A DNA stretch of 64,000 bases from assembly GCA_050180895.1 (NCBI GenBank), contig JBFXDS010000010.1, forward strand, positions 108,820-172,819. The letters run 5' to 3'. The notes beneath the pieces are model-generated. The model saw only the letters and a list, made by a program, of their open reading frames with translations. It ran no database searches and was not told where the DNA came from. Position 1 is the stretch's first letter. Each line of letters begins with the position of its first letter. This DNA comes from JBGPEQ01 sp050180895 (GTDB lineage: Bacteria; Pseudomonadota; Alphaproteobacteria; Dongiales; Dongiaceae). Of this stretch, positions 32,475 through 39,602 are shown in pieces. A program made the position numbers and the translations under genes.

Positions 32475-32678
32475 ATGAGCGGCGCCGTCTTCACGCTTCT
32501 GATCATCGTCCTGGTGCTGGTGGTGGGCATCCTCTTCCTCGGGCTGTTCAGCATGGCCCGGGGCGGCGAGTTCAACCGCAAGTACGGCAACCTCTTCATG
32601 CGCTTCCGCGTCGCCGCGCAGCTCCTCGCCGTCGTCCTCGTGCTCATCCTGGTCTTCCTGATGAGCCGCGGGAACTGA
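32475..32678 (+). CDS. HIG1-like twin-transmembrane protein
   Basis: A 67-residue protein made of two membrane helices (FTLLIIVLVLVVGILFLGLF and VAAQLLAVVLVLILVFLM) joined by a positively charged turn (RGGEFNRKYGNLFMRFR). This is the pattern of the HIG1-domain twin-transmembrane proteins, which in alphaproteobacteria resemble the mitochondrial respiratory-complex factor. It is transcribed with the cobalamin adenosyltransferase gene 16 bases downstream, as in many alphaproteobacteria. Confidence 0.85.
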   Translation: MSGAVFTLLIIVLVLVVGILFLGLFSMARGGEFNRKYGNLFMRFRVAAQLLAVVLVLILVFLMSRGN

Positions 32679-32694
32679 GCGCGCCGCCACGCCC

Positions 32695-33261
32695 ATGGTC
32701 AAGCTCACCCGCATCTACACGCGCGGCGGCGACAAGGGCGAGACCTCGCTCGGCGGCGGCAAGCGCGTGGCCAAGCACAGCCGCCGCGTCGCCGCCTACG
32801 GCACGGTGGACGAAGCCAACGCGACCATCGGCATCGCCCGCCTGCACATGTCGGGCGAGAGCGACGCCATGCTGGCGCGCATCCAGAACGACCTGTTCGA
32901 TCTCGGCGCCGATCTGTGCCGGCCGAAGGACCCGCCCAAGGGCAAGGGGCCGGCCCTGCGCATCGTCCAGGCGCAAGTCGACCGGCTCGAGCGCGAGATC
33001 GACGCGATGAACGCGCGCCTCGCCCCGCTCAACTCGTTCGTGCTGCCGGGCGGCACGGCCGCCGCCGCCTGCCTGCACCTCGCCCGCACCGTCGCCCGCC
33101 GGGCGGAGCGCGAGATGACCGCGCTGGCCGCCCGCGAGCGGGTCAACCCGGTCGCGATCAGATACATCAACCGCCTGTCGGACCACCTGTTCGTGCTGGC
33201 GCGCGCGCTCAACGACGACGGCGCCAAGGACGTGCTGTGGGTGCCCGGCGCCACGCGCTAG
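32695..33261 (+). CDS. Cob(I)yrinic acid a,c-diamide adenosyltransferase, PduO type
   Basis: A 188-residue ATP:cob(I)alamin adenosyltransferase of the PduO/MMAB family. The ATP-binding N terminus TRIYTRGGDKGETSLGGGKRVAKHSRRVAAYGTVDEANA and the C-terminal LPGG...ARTVARRAER..NPVAIRYINRLSDHLFVLAR are characteristic. It makes adenosylcobalamin, which the ethylmalonyl-CoA mutase and class II ribonucleotide reductase in this window need. A group of hairpins follows the gene. Confidence 0.93.
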   Translation: MVKLTRIYTRGGDKGETSLGGGKRVAKHSRRVAAYGTVDEANATIGIARLHMSGESDAMLARIQNDLFDLGADLCRPKDPPKGKGPALRIVQAQVDRLEREIDAMNARLAPLNSFVLPGGTAAAACLHLARTVARRAEREMTALAARERVNPVAIRYINRLSDHLFVLARALNDDGAKDVLWVPGATR

Positions 33262-33380
33262 TGGTTCGATCGCAGCGAATGGTTCCCATTCGCTGCGTGA
33301 ATCGAACCCACCAGCATATTGATCTGGTGGGCTGATTCAGCTGACGCTTGGGAACCAAGCGTCAGGATCAGACCACCAGG
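33262..33380. repeat. Cluster of hairpins with two mutually exclusive pairings
   Basis: Hairpin 1: GCAGCGAATGG-TTC-CCATTCGCTGC (33272-33296) with further complementary arms outside. Hairpin 2: CCCACCAG and CTGGTGGG (33307-33331). Hairpin 3: the same CTGGTGG (33324-33330) can instead pair with CCACCAG (33373-33379), enclosing CTGAT/ATCAG and TGACGCTTGG-GAA-CCAAGCGTCA. Arms 2 and 3 cannot form together. Confidence 0.75.
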
Positions 33381-33387
33381 CTCCGGC

Positions 33388-33402
33388 TTAATCCGGCATT
33401 AA
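33388..33402 (+). promoter_or_regulatory. CtrA-type box TTAA-N7-TTAA
   Basis: GCTTAATCCGGCATTAACC carries exact TTAA-N7-TTAAC, the CtrA consensus, 63 bases upstream of the hypothetical gene start. Confidence 0.6.
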
Positions 33403-33464
33403 CCGCCGTTTCAGCTTTCCGCTCTAGGCTTGGGCCCTCGTTCAGGGAGGCCCGGCGACCGCCG

Positions 33465-33875
33465 ATGTCAGACGCAAGCTCGGAAAGCCCCATTCGCCGG
33501 ATGCTCGCCTATGGCGCGGTTGCCGCGTTCATTGCGGCCGTCCTCCTGATCGCCGCTTCGGCTCTCAGCTCGACCGCGACGCCGAAGGTGGGCTTCAGCG
33601 TCAGCCTGGAGATCGCCGGACGCAAGGTGACGGCGGCCGGCACCACCTACCTCGCCGACGGCCGCTTCGGCTTCGAGAGCGGCCGGTTGAGCTTCGCCGG
33701 CCGGATCGAGGGCGACCGGGTCAGCATCGAGGGCAAGGCTGCCCCGGCCAGTCCGGCGACGATGCACGCCTTCCGCGCCGCCGGGCATATTGCCGGGGAG
33801 CGGATGAATACAACCATCACCGGCACGGACGGCCGACGCCTGGGCACGCTGCGGCTCGAATTGCGTAGCGATTAG
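33465..33875 (+). CDS. Hypothetical membrane-anchored protein
   Basis: A 136-residue protein with one N-terminal membrane anchor (MLAYGAVAAFIAAVLLIAASALS) and a small exported domain rich in Gly and beta-prone segments (VGFSVSLEIAGRKVTAAGTTYLADGRFGFESG...IEGKAAPASPATMHAF). No family recognised. It is alone on its strand between the hairpin cluster and etfB, under a CtrA-type box, which suggests a cell-cycle, motility or envelope link. Confidence 0.6.
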   Translation: MSDASSESPIRRMLAYGAVAAFIAAVLLIAASALSSTATPKVGFSVSLEIAGRKVTAAGTTYLADGRFGFESGRLSFAGRIEGDRVSIEGKAAPASPATMHAFRAAGHIAGERMNTTITGTDGRRLGTLRLELRSD

Positions 33876-33945
33876 CGTCAGTTAGCCGCCCGACCGTAGA
33901 CCGGGCACGGACGACGGCCGCAAGCGCGGCGCTCCGGTGGCGCCG

Positions 33946-33974
33946 TTGACACCCGAATGTCATCTACTTATTGT
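33946..33974 (+). promoter_or_regulatory. Promoter of etfBA
   Basis: TTGACA, 17 bases, TATTGT: close to sigma-70 consensus, about 100 bases before etfB. Confidence 0.7.
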
Positions 33975-33986
33975 GCAACTGCGAAA
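33970..33986 (+). promoter_or_regulatory. Variant shared motif ATTGTGCAACTGCGAAA at the etfB promoter
   Basis: A one-base-longer form of the TTGTGCA-YY-GCAA motif seen at ecm and ccr. It overlaps the -10 element of the etfB promoter and the expected transcription start. Confidence 0.5.
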
Positions 33987-34075
33987 TGGGGCGGGCGCAG
34001 GCCGCTGCGGCGCACGAAAGTGCGAATTTGCCTGCGCAATAAGCGCCCCGGGAGGATGAGGAAGTCGGATCGGAA

Positions 34076-34825
34076 ATGAAAGTCCTGGTCGCGGTGAAAC
34101 GCGTCATCGACGCCAACGTCAAGGTCCGGGTCAAGGCGGACGGCACCGGCGTCGAAACGGCCAACGTCAAGATGGCCATGAACCCCTTCTGCGAGATCGG
34201 CGTCGAGGAAGCCATCCGGCTGAAGGAGGCCGGCAAGGCGACCGAGATCGTCGCCGTGTCCTGCGGCGGTCCGCAATGCCAGGAAACCATCCGCACGGCC
34301 CTCGCCATGGGCGCCGACCGCGGCATCCACGTGCAGACCGACGTCGAGTTGCAGCCGCTGGCCGTCGCCAAGCTGCTCAAGGCGGTGGTGGCCAAGGAGC
34401 AGCCGGGGCTGGTCATCCTCGGCAAGCAGGCGATCGATGACGACTGCAACCAGACCGGACAGATGCTGGCCGGGCTGCTGGGCTGGCCGCAGGCGACCTT
34501 CGCCTCGAAGCTGGCGGTCGAGGACGGCGGCTTCACGGTCACCCGCGAGGTGGACGCCGGGCTCGAGGTCGTCAAGCTGAAGGCGCCGGCCCTGATCACC
34601 ACCGACTTGCGGCTCAACGAGCCGCGCTACGCCTCGCTCCCCAACATCATGAAGGCGAAGAAGAAGCCGATCGAGGCGCTGACGCCCGACGCGCTCGGCG
34701 TCGAGGTGGCGCCGCGGCTCAAGACGCTGAAGGTGATCGAGCCGTCCAAGCGCAAGGCGGGCGTCAAGGTGAAGAGCGTGGCGGAGCTGGTCGACAAGCT
34801 ACGCAACGAGGTGAAGGTGATCTGA
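34076..34825 (+). CDS. etfB: Electron transfer flavoprotein, beta subunit
   Basis: EtfB binds AMP and, with EtfA, collects electrons from acyl-CoA dehydrogenases such as the methylsuccinyl-CoA dehydrogenase encoded 7 kb away, passing them to ETF-ubiquinone oxidoreductase. The 249-residue protein starts MKVLVAVKRVIDANVKVRV and contains the ETF-beta signature around LGKQAIDDDCNQTGQMLAGLLGWPQATFASKL and VKLKAPALITTDLRLNEPRYASLPNIMKAKKKP. It overlaps etfA (TGATG). Confidence 0.95.
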   Translation: MKVLVAVKRVIDANVKVRVKADGTGVETANVKMAMNPFCEIGVEEAIRLKEAGKATEIVAVSCGGPQCQETIRTALAMGADRGIHVQTDVELQPLAVAKLLKAVVAKEQPGLVILGKQAIDDDCNQTGQMLAGLLGWPQATFASKLAVEDGGFTVTREVDAGLEVVKLKAPALITTDLRLNEPRYASLPNIMKAKKKPIEALTPDALGVEVAPRLKTLKVIEPSKRKAGVKVKSVAELVDKLRNEVKVI

Positions 34826-35760
34826 TGGCGACCCTACTGCTGGCGGAACACGACAACGCGTCGATCAAGCCGGCGACGCTGAACGCCGTCACCGCCGCCG
34901 CCAAGATCGGCGGCGAGATCCACCTGCTGGTCGCCGGCCACAACGCCAAGGCCGCGGCCGACGCCGGCGCGCAGATCCCCGGCATCGCCAAGGTGCTGCT
35001 GTGCGACGACGCGGCCTATGCCAACGGGCTGGCGGAGAACCTCGCCAACCTGCTGGTCAAGCTGGCGCCTGCCTACTCGCACCTGGTTGCGGCGACGACG
35101 GCGGTGAGCAAGAGCGCCATGCCGCGGGCGGCGGCGCTGCTCGACGTGGCGCAGATCTCCGACATCATCGGCGTCGAGACGCCGGACACCTTCGTGCGGC
35201 TGACCTATGCCGGCAATGCCGTCACCACCGTGCAGTCGGCCGACAAGATCAAGGCGATCACCGTGCGCTCGACCGGCTTCGACGCCGCGCCGGTCACCGG
35301 CGGCAGCGCCCCGGTCGAGAGCATCGCCGGCGCCGGCGACAGCGGCCTCACCGCCTTCCTGCGGCAGGAGGTGCACAAGTCCGAGCGGCCGGAACTCAGC
35401 TCGGCCCGCATCGTCATCTCCGGCGGCCGCGGCATGCAGAGCGGCGACAACTTCAAGCTGCTGGAGCGGGTGGCCGACAAGCTCGGCGCGGCCGTCGGCG
35501 CCAGCCGCGCCGCCGTCGACGCCGGCTTCGTGCCCAACGACTACCAGGTCGGCCAGACCGGCAAAATCATCGCTCCCGACCTCTATGTCGCCGTCGGCAT
35601 CTCCGGCGCCATCCAGCATCTCGCGGGCATGAAGGACAGCAAGGTCATCGTCGCCATCAACAAGGACGAGGAGGCGCCGATCTTCCAGGTGGCCGACTAC
35701 GGGCTGGTGGCCGACCTGTTCCAGGCCGTGCCCGAACTCGAAAAGGAACTCGCCAAATAA
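34825..35760 (+). CDS. etfA: Electron transfer flavoprotein, alpha subunit
   Basis: EtfA binds the FAD used in electron transfer. The 311-residue protein begins MATLLLAEHDNASIKPAT and carries the C-terminal FAD-domain pattern ELSSARIVISGGRGMQSGDNFKLLERVADKLGAAVGASRAAVDAGFVPNDYQVGQTGKIIAPDLYVAVGISGAIQHLAGMKDSKVIVAINKDEEAPIF, diagnostic for EtfA. It starts within the etfB stop (TGATG) and is followed 44 bases later by the 3-hydroxyacyl-CoA dehydrogenase gene. Confidence 0.95.
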   Translation: MATLLLAEHDNASIKPATLNAVTAAAKIGGEIHLLVAGHNAKAAADAGAQIPGIAKVLLCDDAAYANGLAENLANLLVKLAPAYSHLVAATTAVSKSAMPRAAALLDVAQISDIIGVETPDTFVRLTYAGNAVTTVQSADKIKAITVRSTGFDAAPVTGGSAPVESIAGAGDSGLTAFLRQEVHKSERPELSSARIVISGGRGMQSGDNFKLLERVADKLGAAVGASRAAVDAGFVPNDYQVGQTGKIIAPDLYVAVGISGAIQHLAGMKDSKVIVAINKDEEAPIFQVADYGLVADLFQAVPELEKELAK

Positions 35761-35804
35761 TGCCGCTCGACACGCATGCCGCTCCCGGGAAGGAGAGCCG
35801 TACC

Positions 35805-36677
35805 ATGATCCAGAAAATCGGCGTCATCGGCGCCGGCCAGATGGGCAACGGCATCGCCCACGTCGCCGCCCTCAAAGGCTTCGACGTGAAGCTCTACGAC
35901 GTGGATGCGGGGCAGCTCGACAAGGCCAAGGAGACGATCGAGCAGAACATGGGCCGCCAGATCAAGCGCGGCACGATCAAGGAGGCCGACCGCGACGCCG
36001 CCCTCAAGCGCATCGCCACCGGCCAGGATTTCAAGATGTTCGCCGACTGCGACATCGTCATCGAGGCGGCGGTGGAGAAAGAGCAGATCAAGAAGGACAT
36101 CTTCAAGGCGCTGTGCCCGGTGCTGAAGCCCGGCGCCATGATCGCCACCAACACCTCCTCGATCTCGATCACCCGCCTCGCCGCCACCACCGACCGGCCG
36201 ACCAAGTTCATCGGCATGCATTTCATGAATCCGGTGCCGCTGATGGAGCTGGTGGAGCTGATCCGCGGCCTCGCCACCGACGACGAGACCTACACCGCCG
36301 TCAAGGCGCTGGCCGAGAAGCTCGGCAAGACGGCGGCGCCAGCCGAGGACTTCCCGGCCTTCATCGTCAACCGCATCCTGCTGCCGATGCTGAACGAGGC
36401 TGTCTACACGCTCTACGAGGGCGTCGGCACGGTCGAGGCCATCGACACCGCCATGAAGCTCGGTGCCCACCATCCGATGGGGCCGCTGGAGCTTGCCGAC
36501 TTCATCGGCCTCGACACCTGCCTCGCGGTCATGCAGGTGCTCTACGAGGGCCTGTCCGACAGCAAGTACCGCCCGTGCCCGCTGTTGGTGAAATATGTCG
36601 AGGCCGGCTGGCTCGGCCGCAAGGTCGGCCGCGGCTTCTACGACTACAGCTCCGGCACGCCCGTCCCGACGCGCTGA
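35805..36677 (+). CDS. hbd: 3-Hydroxybutyryl-CoA dehydrogenase
   Basis: A 290-residue NAD(P)-dependent 3-hydroxyacyl-CoA dehydrogenase. Rossmann start IGVIGAGQMGNGIAHVAALKGFDVKLYD; catalytic Ser/His region NTSSISITRLAATTDRPTKFIGMHFMNPVPLMELVE; C-terminal NRILLPMLNEAVYTLYEGVGTVEAIDTAMKLGAHHPMGPLELADFIGLDTCL. It interconverts (S)-3-hydroxybutyryl-CoA and acetoacetyl-CoA. AAGGAGAG precedes the ATG. It is the third gene of the etf operon, joining acyl-CoA dehydrogenation with C4 metabolism. Confidence 0.92.
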   Translation: MIQKIGVIGAGQMGNGIAHVAALKGFDVKLYDVDAGQLDKAKETIEQNMGRQIKRGTIKEADRDAALKRIATGQDFKMFADCDIVIEAAVEKEQIKKDIFKALCPVLKPGAMIATNTSSISITRLAATTDRPTKFIGMHFMNPVPLMELVELIRGLATDDETYTAVKALAEKLGKTAAPAEDFPAFIVNRILLPMLNEAVYTLYEGVGTVEAIDTAMKLGAHHPMGPLELADFIGLDTCLAVMQVLYEGLSDSKYRPCPLLVKYVEAGWLGRKVGRGFYDYSSGTPVPTR

Positions 36678-36740
36678 GCGGCGCCCGGCGCCCGCCCCGA
36701 TCGGCCTCTTCCACAATCCACAACCGGGTGACCGCTTCGG

Positions 36741-37433
36741 CTACTCCGCCGCGGCCTTGGGCGGTGCGATGAACTGCGAGATCCACTTGTTGCGGCGGCG
36801 CACGGCGGCGCGATAGGCCGCCTCGAACTCGGCCGGCGGGAAGGAGTGGGTCGAGGGGCGCTCGACCAGCGCCTTAGCCCAGGCGGCGAGGCGCGGGAAC
36901 TTCTCGAGATGGCCGAGCGGGCGGATGCGGTCGAGGAAGAGGTAGCGCTGCAGGAAGGGCGCGTAGGCGGCATCGACCAGCGAGTAGCGGATGCCGTTGA
37001 AATAGGGGCCGCTGCCCTGCGTCTCCAGCGCCTTCTCCAGCCGCTCGAACGGCACCGGAATCTGCGCCGCCGCCGCGTGATAGTCCGTCTCGCTGTCGGC
37101 ATAGGCGTGGGCGCTCACGATGTCGGCGAAGGTCGGCAGATAGTCGGTCCAGGCGCGGTTCACCGCCCGGGCGACCGGGTCTTCGGGGTGCAGGCGCGGC
37201 GGGACGCTCTCGTCCAGGTACTCGGCGATGGCGTTCGATTCGAACAGCGACACCGAGTCGTCGATGCGCAGCACCGGCACCTTCCTGTGCGGGGAGATGG
37301 CGAGGAACCAGTCCGGCCGGTTGTCCGGCTCGATATGCTGGAACTCGAAGGCGATCTGCTTCTCGCGCAGCACGATCGCCGCGCGCTGCACCCAGGGACA
37401 GGTCTTGAAGCTGACCAGCAGGTATTTCGCCAT
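36741..37433 (-). CDS. Glutathione S-transferase family protein
   Basis: A 230-residue GST-fold protein. The thioredoxin-like N-terminal domain has LVSFKTCPWVQRAAIVLREK (a CPWxQR active-site segment, as in omega-like/glutathionyl-type GSTs), KVPVLRID and the cis-Pro/SNAIAEYLDES glutathione site. An all-helical C-terminal domain follows. A Cys in the first turn suggests thiol-transferase-type chemistry. It is alone on its strand, convergent with the hbd gene. Confidence 0.87.
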   Translation of the reverse strand: MAKYLLVSFKTCPWVQRAAIVLREKQIAFEFQHIEPDNRPDWFLAISPHRKVPVLRIDDSVSLFESNAIAEYLDESVPPRLHPEDPVARAVNRAWTDYLPTFADIVSAHAYADSETDYHAAAAQIPVPFERLEKALETQGSGPYFNGIRYSLVDAAYAPFLQRYLFLDRIRPLGHLEKFPRLAAWAKALVERPSTHSFPPAEFEAAYRAAVRRRNKWISQFIAPPKAAAE

Positions 37434-37624
37434 GGCGGCCTCCGATGCGGTTCGCGTGCCTGCCGCATGATCGCAGCTGCGAGCGGCCGGTCAAAATGAG
37501 AAATTTTTGACGCCGTTGCGATTGTTACGTTTGAAGAATGGGCAGCGAGTCCCTGGCTCACATTTGGTTTCAACTGTTTCAGCAACGTGCGCCGGGTCAC
37601 ATTATCGCCCAGAAGAAACCGCGC

Positions 37625-37638
37625 TTGTGACCCGCGTC
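37625..37638. promoter_or_regulatory. Palindrome GTGACCCGCGTCAC
   Basis: A perfect GTGAC-N4-GTCAC palindrome with flanking T (TTGTGACCCGCGTCACTC), resembling a Crp/Fnr-type half-site spacing TGTGA-N6-TCAC. It lies 68 bases upstream of the first small membrane-protein gene. Confidence 0.4.
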
Positions 37639-37705
37639 ACTCCGATTCCCGCCGCCTTGTCCCATTATCCATATCGAAGTTGGCGCGTAGGGAACGAGGG
37701 GAATC

Positions 37706-37879
37706 ATGGACCGGGACATGTCATGGCCGCGCGAAGAGGCGGCGGAATCGAGCTTTCGGAGCAGATCGCGGCGGCCGATGACGCGGGCGCAGGAGATCGC
37801 CGTGCTGGCGGTCGCCTTCGCGGTCGGCGCCGGACTGCAGGTCGCCTACCTGATCAACGGCGCGCCGACTCTGCCATAG
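37706..37879 (+). CDS. Small single-membrane-segment protein, paralogue 1
   Basis: A 57-residue protein from ATG (MDRDMSWPREEA...) to TAG at 37877, preceded by GAGGGGAA. It has a charged N terminus, then RRPMTRAQEIAVLAVAFAVGAGLQVAYLI, with one membrane helix. The pattern P-(M/L)-T-x-AQE ... AF ... LQ is repeated in the next gene, so the pair is homologous. No known family recognised. Confidence 0.6.
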   Translation: MDRDMSWPREEAAESSFRSRSRRPMTRAQEIAVLAVAFAVGAGLQVAYLINGAPTLP

Positions 37880-37940
37880 CGCGACGTCGTCGATGCGCGT
37901 TCGCGCGCGCCAATTCAGCGCGTCTTAAGAATTTTCCGCT

Positions 37941-37951
37941 ATCACTGTGAT
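37941..37951. promoter_or_regulatory. Palindrome ATCAC-T-GTGAT
   Basis: Short perfect inverted repeat 49 bases upstream of the second small gene, probably a regulator site. Confidence 0.35.
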
Positions 37952-37999
37952 GCGCGCGACGGAGAAGCCCGGCTGCGCAATCACCCCGAAGAGATCACC

Positions 38000-38191
38000 A
38001 TGTCGGTACAAGAGATTTCAAACGACGTCGTTCCCGACGGTCACGCCGAAACGGCGAACCGGCCGGCCCCGAAGCGCCCGCGGCCGCTGACCGCCGCGCA
38101 GGAAGCGCTGTTCTTCGGCATCGCCTTCACCCTCGCCGTCGTGCTGCAGCTCGGCGTCATCCTCAAGGTCGCCAACATCATCTCCTGGTGA
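38000..38191 (+). CDS. Small single-membrane-segment protein, paralogue 2
   Basis: A 63-residue protein: a polar Pro-rich N terminus, then PRPLTAAQEALFFGIAFTLAVVLQLGVILKVANII, with one membrane helix. It resembles the product of the gene 120 bases upstream in the P-L-T-x-AQE start of the helix and the AF...LQ spacing. Function unknown; it might be a small subunit or regulator of a membrane complex. It is followed by the convergent TlpA-like gene. Confidence 0.65.
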   Translation: MSVQEISNDVVPDGHAETANRPAPKRPRPLTAAQEALFFGIAFTLAVVLQLGVILKVANIISW

Positions 38192-38231
38192 GGGCGGCCT
38201 CCGCCGTCGTCTCGCCGAGTCCGACCTCGAC

Positions 38232-38816
38232 TCAACCTTCGAGATAGCGGCGGATCAGTTCGCGCGCCGCAGACGAATCCCACTCCGCGGCGCCGACCAG
38301 CGAGCCGACCAGGTTGCCTTCGCGGTCGATGAGGACGGTCATGGGGATCGCCCGAGCGCCGAAGGCGGCGGCCGTGCCGCGATCGCTGTCGACATAGACC
38401 TTCAGGTTGCGGATCCCCGTCTTCTGATAGAACCGGCGGACCTTGTTCAGCCCGTCGCGGTCGACGGAGACGGCCAGGACCTCGAGGCCGTCGGCGCCGT
38501 GCAGAGCCTGCAGGCGATCGAGCGAGGCCATCTCGGAGCGGCAGGGGCCGCACCAGGTGGCCCAGATGTTGAGCAGCACGACGCGGCCGCGGAAATCGGC
38601 GAGCGTGCGCGGCGTTCCGTCGACGGCGCGGAAGCGTGCCTGCGGCGCCGGCCCGACCTCGGCGGCGACGGCGAAGCCGGGCGGCCCACCGCCACCCAGG
38701 TTCGGGACCAGCCAGACGGCGACCGCGGCCGCGAAGGCCAGCACCGCCAGGCCGCGGGCCGACATCACCAGGCAGACGACACCCGCTCCGGCCAAGACCA
38801 ATGACAGGATGCCCAT
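38232..38816 (-). CDS. TlpA-like thiol-disulfide oxidoreductase 1
   Basis: A 194-residue membrane-anchored thioredoxin-like protein of the TlpA/ResA type. Two hydrophobic segments at the N terminus anchor the periplasmic domain, which holds the redox motif in LLNIWATWCGPCRSEM and the cis-Pro loop AIPMTVLID. It probably reduces apocytochrome c or similar cysteine proteins in the periplasm. A second, similar gene lies 89 bases upstream on the same strand. Confidence 0.88.
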   Translation of the reverse strand: MGILSLVLAGAGVVCLVMSARGLAVLAFAAAVAVWLVPNLGGGGPPGFAVAAEVGPAPQARFRAVDGTPRTLADFRGRVVLLNIWATWCGPCRSEMASLDRLQALHGADGLEVLAVSVDRDGLNKVRRFYQKTGIRNLKVYVDSDRGTAAAFGARAIPMTVLIDREGNLVGSLVGAAEWDSSAARELIRRYLEG

Positions 38817-38905
38817 CCCTCACCTCCGGTGAGGGACTCTGACCGAAAATGCCTCAATATTCGTTTAAGACTCTATGTATCCGGTGCATCCAGCGCAGGG
38901 GCGAG

Positions 38906-39517
38906 TCAGCTGCCGACAGCGGCCCGGTCGATGTAGAAGCGCAGCAGGGCCAGCGCCTCCGGGGCATCCCATTCGACGGCGCCGATGATGCGGCCGGCCA
39001 TCACGCCGTGCGGGCCGATGACGATGGTCGAGGGCAGCACCTGAAGGCCCAGTTCGCTCGCCAACCGGTTCTTCGGCTCGACATAGAGGGGGAGGTGGGC
39101 GATCTCCAGCCGGCGGAAATAGGGGCGCACGGCCTCGGCGCCGCGCCGGTCCACCGAGACGGCAACGACCTGGAAGCGGTCGCCGCCCAGCTCAGCCTGC
39201 AGGCGGTCGAGCGAGGGCAACTCCTCGAGGCAGGGCGCGCACCAGGTCGCCCACAGATTGAGCAGCACCACCTTGCCGCCGAAATCATGCAGGGTGACCT
39301 CATTGCCGTCGGCGTCGAAGAACGGTTCGATGGGCGCTGGCCGTCCCGGATCGGTCGGGGTAAATTTCGCCACGGTGCCGCTGATCGGCGGCGCCGCCGC
39401 GTCATCCGCGCCGCCCCAGCCCGGCAGCGCTCCGGCGCCCCAATATTGGAGACCGATCCACAGGGCCGCGGCCAGCAGCACGGCCCCGAGCAGCGCAGGA
39501 ACGACGCGTTTGGCCAT
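38906..39517 (-). CDS. tlpA: TlpA-like thiol-disulfide oxidoreductase 2
   Basis: A 203-residue periplasmic thioredoxin-like protein anchored by one N-terminal helix. The CXXC is in LLNLWATWCAPCLEELPSLDRL, the cis-Pro in VLPSTIVIG. The divergent tlpA-argH arrangement is conserved in alphaproteobacteria and identifies this as the tlpA orthologue, required in rhizobia for cytochrome aa3 maturation. GGAGG precedes the ATG. The two neighbouring TlpA-like proteins share overall structure and may have divided roles. Confidence 0.88.
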   Translation of the reverse strand: MAKRVVPALLGAVLLAAALWIGLQYWGAGALPGWGGADDAAAPPISGTVAKFTPTDPGRPAPIEPFFDADGNEVTLHDFGGKVVLLNLWATWCAPCLEELPSLDRLQAELGGDRFQVVAVSVDRRGAEAVRPYFRRLEIAHLPLYVEPKNRLASELGLQVLPSTIVIGPHGVMAGRIIGAVEWDAPEALALLRFYIDRAAVGS

Positions 39518-39602
39518 CAAGCAACCTCCGAAGCCGCAGAGTGCCGGCAAGACCGTTGACGAGGGATTAACCGTACCTTTCGCGGCCGATGCGGCCAACC
39601 GC

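Noticed and set aside
33262..33310. A tRNA, because of GGTTCGA
   Set aside because: It is a simple hairpin without acceptor, D and anticodon arms.
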